DNA from: Clostridia bacterium
Lineage (GTDB): Bacteria; Bacillota; Clostridia; Oscillospirales; CAG-272
Direction of reading: 5' to 3'
DNA length: 10,356 nt
Assembly (NCBI GenBank): GCA_024404655.1
Contig: JAKSPR010000079.1
Location: 1-10,356 of the forward strand
Shown: in pieces, positions 7,884 to 10,356 of the stretch
Layout: each line of letters starts with the position of its first letter
How positions within the stretch are numbered: the stretch's first letter is position 1
Program-made: the position numbers and the translations under genes
Notes under the pieces: generated by a model
What the model saw: only the letters and a program-made list of their open reading frames with translations
What the model was told of the DNA's origin: nothing
Database searches by the model: none

Positions 7884-9002
7884 TTAAATCCGGATCTCCT
7901 TGATTTTTTCTGCGTAATACTGTACCAGCTCAAACTTGGTTCCGGGCATCAGACGATGATCGGGACAGGGAATGAAGCCGCCGAGGGAAGCAAGCCGCTT
8001 GATTCGCTCAATTTCCACATCGACTGCCGCACGATCCTTGCGCAGAGCGGTCTTGTCCATGCCGCCGACACCCAGCATGCCGGTGCCGAATTTGTTCCGG
8101 GCAGCCTCAAACTGGTCGCCCCAGGTGCCGATTTCAATGGGGAACATGGTGTTGACGCCTGCATCGAACCAGATGGGAAGCAGCTGGCTTGTCACACCGT
8201 CACAGTCCAGAGAAATGATATCAATGCCGTACTTGTGACAGAGATCGTTGCGCTTTTTGTAATGCTTTTTGCAGATTTCCTCGAAAATCTCCGGGCTCAG
8301 CAGAGGACCGGAATTGAAGCAGATATCCTCCCAGTAGTGCGCAAAGTCGAACTTCGCTCCGGTGGAGAGGATCGCTTCTGCACATGCGTATTGCATTTCC
8401 GCGTAAGCGTCCACGATGTCGGCAAACAGATCTTCATCGTCGTCATACATGAGATAGCTCATGCCGATGACAGAGGTCATGTTGCGGATCTCACCGAGCA
8501 CAGAACCGAGGTGCAGACCCAGCGGGATATCCTGCTCTCTTGTTTCGTTGAGTGTTTTGAAGAATTCCAGATTGACGCGCTCAGGGAAATATTTCATTTT
8601 GGGCAGGTATAGTTCTTCAAAGGCCTCTCTGTCCTTGAGCAGATAGTCGTCCTCGGAGGGGATGGAGGTCACACCGGGCTTGACGCGCTCGATCATGCCC
8701 TCGCCGTTCTGTACCCGCATGGAGCCGTCCGGCAGGGTTTCGAGAACTTTGGATTCAAAACGGGGAGAAAGGCCGTTGTTAGCGCCCACAGTGTGGTACC
8801 AGTTGAAGTCCCAGCCCAGCAGTTTGTCAAGCTCACGGTCAGCGGGGCTTCCGTCGTACCAGCTGTCAGCAAGGGACTTCGAAATTTTACCCATGGCGGC
8901 CCATTCCTGCAGAAGCTCCGTCCAGTAGCCGAAATGAACGGCGGGCAGACGGTCAGCGGGCTTGTAATGCAGGAGGTTCATTGCTCTTTCACGATTGGTC
9001 AT
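7884..9002 (-). CDS. URO-D superfamily protein, 372 aa, DCDG type (putative corrinoid methyltransferase)
   Basis: The protein opens with MTNRERAMNLLHYKPADRLP, the standard N-terminus of the uroporphyrinogen decarboxylase (URO-D) superfamily TIM barrel. That superfamily includes true HemE and zinc methyltransferases such as MtaA, MtbA and CmuA. Landmarks are AHYWEDICFNSGPLLSP (221-237), ISLDCDGV (263-270), NTMFPIEIG (284-292), VGGMDKTAL (312-320) and GGFIPCPDHRLMPG (341-354). MtaA-type enzymes bind zinc with an HxC pair and a later Cys in a GC motif. Here those places read DCDG and PDH, so the zinc site, if any, differs. HemE is unlikely given the context and the missing HemE-like N-terminal signature. 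The start at 9002 follows the upstream stop by 17 bases, and the SD overlaps that stop (TAAGGAG, 9022-9016). The role is probably methyl transfer, but substrate and direction are unknown. Confidence 0.88.
   Translation of the reverse strand: MTNRERAMNLLHYKPADRLPAVHFGYWTELLQEWAAMGKISKSLADSWYDGSPADRELDKLLGWDFNWYHTVGANNGLSPRFESKVLETLPDGSMRVQNGEGMIERVKPGVTSIPSEDDYLLKDREAFEELYLPKMKYFPERVNLEFFKTLNETREQDIPLGLHLGSVLGEIRNMTSVIGMSYLMYDDDEDLFADIVDAYAEMQYACAEAILSTGAKFDFAHYWEDICFNSGPLLSPEIFEEICKKHYKKRNDLCHKYGIDIISLDCDGVTSQLLPIWFDAGVNTMFPIEIGTWGDQFEAARNKFGTGMLGVGGMDKTALRKDRAAVDVEIERIKRLASLGGFIPCPDHRLMPGTKFELVQYYAEKIKEIRI
7895..7900 (-). promoter_or_regulatory. Ribosome binding site that fixes the RACo-like start at 7882
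   Basis: AGGAGA (7900-7895) lies inside the last codons of the preceding URO-D gene, 12 bases before the ATG at 7882. It supports 7882 over the in-frame TTG at 7933 and places ribosome loading within the upstream reading frame. Confidence 0.7.
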
Positions 9003-9019
9003 AATACTGTCAGTACTCC

Positions 9020-10075
9020 TTATTCAGCATAGACGGGACAGGGCAGGATGCCGCCTGTCTCGTGATGTACCTTGTTTGCGTATTCTTTCAGAAGCCGTAC
9101 ATAGATGCGGTAATTGTCCATAGAAACGTCCGGAGGCGTCTGATGATCGACGGAGGGAATCACCTTGCCGCGGATCATGGAGGGCAGGATGCGCTCAAAT
9201 TCCGCACGCATGGCTTCTTCACCGAACTTCATGCACATCTTGTCAAAGTGACCGAGGAAGGTCATCTGCGGCTGCTTGTCAAGGTAGGTGGAAACGTCCA
9301 CACCGGCCTGACGTTCCAGCGGGAACATACCGTCAGCACCGACCGATGCATACCAGTCGACCGCCATGGTGATATCGCCGTCGGAATCAATGTAGACCGG
9401 AATACCGTAGCTGTGAATGACGGGGATGACCTTGCGGTAGAAGGGCGCAAGGAACTCATCGAACAGCTCCTTGGAAATCATCGGTCCGCCGTTGTAGCTC
9501 ATATCTTCCGCAAAACTCATGAAGTCGAAGCGGAAGCGGGAGAAAATGGCGTGGAACAGCTTTACCAGCCAGTCGGCGTATTCCTCGCACATGCGCTTGG
9601 AAAGTTCCGGCTCGTCATAGAAGCTGTAAAGGTGATTTTCAATGCCGAACAGCGTCCGGGGATACCAGAAAAAGCCTTCGACCGTAAAGAAATTCAGCGT
9701 GTCGCTGCGGTCTCTGCAGTCCTCCAGAAAACGGAAGTAATCATCACTCAAAATGGTTTCGGGGTCCGGGAACAGATGGGGGAGAATATCACGCTCGTAG
9801 TCTTCCTCGTCTTCCATGATGCCCAAGCCGAAACCGGGCGGCTCGGGAAGACCAGCCTTTTTACAGGTGATGTTGGTCTGATGGCAGCGGTCAAGTCCAT
9901 AATAGGACTGGAGTTCCAGATATCCGGCATGCTCGCGGGGCAGACCTTCTTCCAGCCAGTGATTGACGGTCAGATGCCACCACGGCGCCCATTCGATGAC
10001 CGGAACACGGTCAACAGGCTTGCCGGAAAGATAATTGCGGAACCGCTCGGAGGCGGTCATTGGTTTGATTTCCAT
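9020..10075 (-). CDS. URO-D superfamily protein, 351 aa, DSDG type (putative corrinoid methyltransferase)
   Basis: This is a second URO-D superfamily barrel, clearly diverged from its neighbour. It begins with TASERFRNYLSGKPVDRVPV (7-26) and carries SFAEDMSYNGGPMIS (187-201), YIDSDGDITM (228-237), DGMFPLERQAG (248-258), LGHFDKM (274-280) and IPSVDHQTPPDVS (306-318). As in the 372-aa protein, the DxDG and DH elements replace the HxC and GC zinc ligands of MtaA-type methyltransferases. Its tail adds LPCPVYAE. No membrane segment or signal peptide is visible, so it is cytoplasmic. The start at 10075 is preceded by AAAGGAAC overlapping the upstream stop, with a spacer of about 10 bases; an in-frame ATG at 10060 is a less likely alternative. 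It is the second visible gene of the operon. A methyltransferase role is inferred from family and context; sequence alone does not exclude another reaction. Confidence 0.86.
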   Translation of the reverse strand: MEIKPMTASERFRNYLSGKPVDRVPVIEWAPWWHLTVNHWLEEGLPREHAGYLELQSYYGLDRCHQTNITCKKAGLPEPPGFGLGIMEDEEDYERDILPHLFPDPETILSDDYFRFLEDCRDRSDTLNFFTVEGFFWYPRTLFGIENHLYSFYDEPELSKRMCEEYADWLVKLFHAIFSRFRFDFMSFAEDMSYNGGPMISKELFDEFLAPFYRKVIPVIHSYGIPVYIDSDGDITMAVDWYASVGADGMFPLERQAGVDVSTYLDKQPQMTFLGHFDKMCMKFGEEAMRAEFERILPSMIRGKVIPSVDHQTPPDVSMDNYRIYVRLLKEYANKVHHETGGILPCPVYAE

Positions 10076-10090
10076 GATTGTCTGTTCCTT

Positions 10091-10356
10091 TCACGGATGG
10101 GTCTTTGCGTGAAACGCTGCGGCTGCAGCGAAGAACGCGTCAATGTTGTCCCACTTTGCCGCCGGGGGAATATCGCAGCCGGAGGACAGGACGAAGTTAG
10201 GATAACCGGAACATTCGGTGAGCAGATCATTGACAGCGTCTCTCATGGATTCCGGTGTGCCTTTCAGGAACTGATCGGTGGGAGAACTATTGCCCATCAC
10301 CGGACGATCAGCAGGCATGACGTCCCGCATGTCTTTCAGCCTGCCAGCACCGCCGC
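10091..10356 (-). CDS. URO-D superfamily methyltransferase, C-terminal 87 residues (continues beyond right edge)
   Basis: The frame is open from the right edge to a TGA at 10093-10091, giving the last 87 residues of a URO-D superfamily protein. Visible landmarks are MPADRPVMGN, which is the URO-D GN strand, then KGTPESM and NFVLSSGCDIPPAA, with an NIDAF helix near the end. The Cys in SSGCDIPP sits where MtaA/CmuA-type methyltransferases carry their last zinc ligand, so unlike the two genes after it this one looks like the zinc type. The ATG at 10328-10330 is internal, not the start, because the frame and family similarity continue upstream of it. It precedes the 351-aa gene by 15 bases and is evidently co-transcribed. 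The N-terminal part, including any HxC pair, is not visible. Confidence 0.85.
   Translation of the reverse strand, partial: GGAGRLKDMRDVMPADRPVMGNSSPTDQFLKGTPESMRDAVNDLLTECSGYPNFVLSSGCDIPPAAKWDNIDAFFAAAAAFHAKTHP

Noticed and set aside
7883..7933. 17-residue N-terminal extension of the RACo-like protein from a TTG at 7933
   Set aside because: It would overlap the preceding gene by 50 bases, lacks a suitable ribosome binding site, and the [2Fe-2S] domain starts naturally from the ATG at 7882.
7881..8612. 243-codon plus-strand frame opposite the 372-aa URO-D gene
   Set aside because: It has no recognisable domain, and the minus-strand gene is supported by family motifs and operon spacing.
7884..10075. 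Reading the URO-D genes as haem biosynthesis (HemE)
   Set aside because: Tandem diverged copies beside a corrinoid activator, with no other haem genes and a zinc-type SSGCDIPP relative upstream, fit methyl transfer better.

Overview
The window looks like chromosome of an anaerobic Gram-positive bacterium, most likely a Clostridia-type fermenter. The supporting signs are clean sigma-A promoters, AGGAGG-type ribosome binding sites, U-tract terminators, a GH51 arabinofuranosidase, a GH106-like glycosidase and a corrinoid-activator (RACo/RamA-like) operon. The lineage is inferred from gene content and no finer assignment can be supported. The window is almost fully coding and has no tRNA, rRNA, CRISPR array or insertion sequence that I can see.

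Left part (1-3830, minus strand): a carbohydrate block. A GH51 alpha-L-arabinofuranosidase (2349-3830) is transcribed from a good promoter in a 180-base divergent intergenic region. It is followed by an intrinsic terminator, then by a large GH106-like glycoside hydrolase that begins at 2249 and runs off the left edge. This second gene is easy to miss because its frame has no stop in the window; I translated it by hand and found it open throughout (749 codons). Middle (4011-5747, plus strand): a single ABC half-exporter with its own near-consensus promoter, ending at a strong bidirectional terminator (about 5761-5798).

Right part (5803-10356, all minus strand, gaps of 1 to 22 bases): a tight operon that enters from beyond the right edge. 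In order of transcription it holds the C-terminal end of a URO-D superfamily protein of the zinc-methyltransferase type (SSGCDIPP motif), two further URO-D superfamily proteins (351 and 372 aa) with a different active-site pattern (DSDG/DCDG plus DH), a [2Fe-2S] ASKHA ATPase of the RACo/RamA type, and a cysteine-rich DUF2284 protein. RACo-type proteins reactivate oxidised corrinoid cofactors of methyltransferases, so the set points to a corrinoid-dependent methyl-transfer or demethylation system. Its corrinoid protein and any further methyltransferase are not in the window and would be expected to the right.

The most interesting content is this operon: three URO-D paralogues of two active-site types, with an activator and a DUF2284 protein. 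Its substrate is unknown. Its closeness to plant-glycan hydrolases invites, but does not prove, a link to methylated plant cell-wall material.
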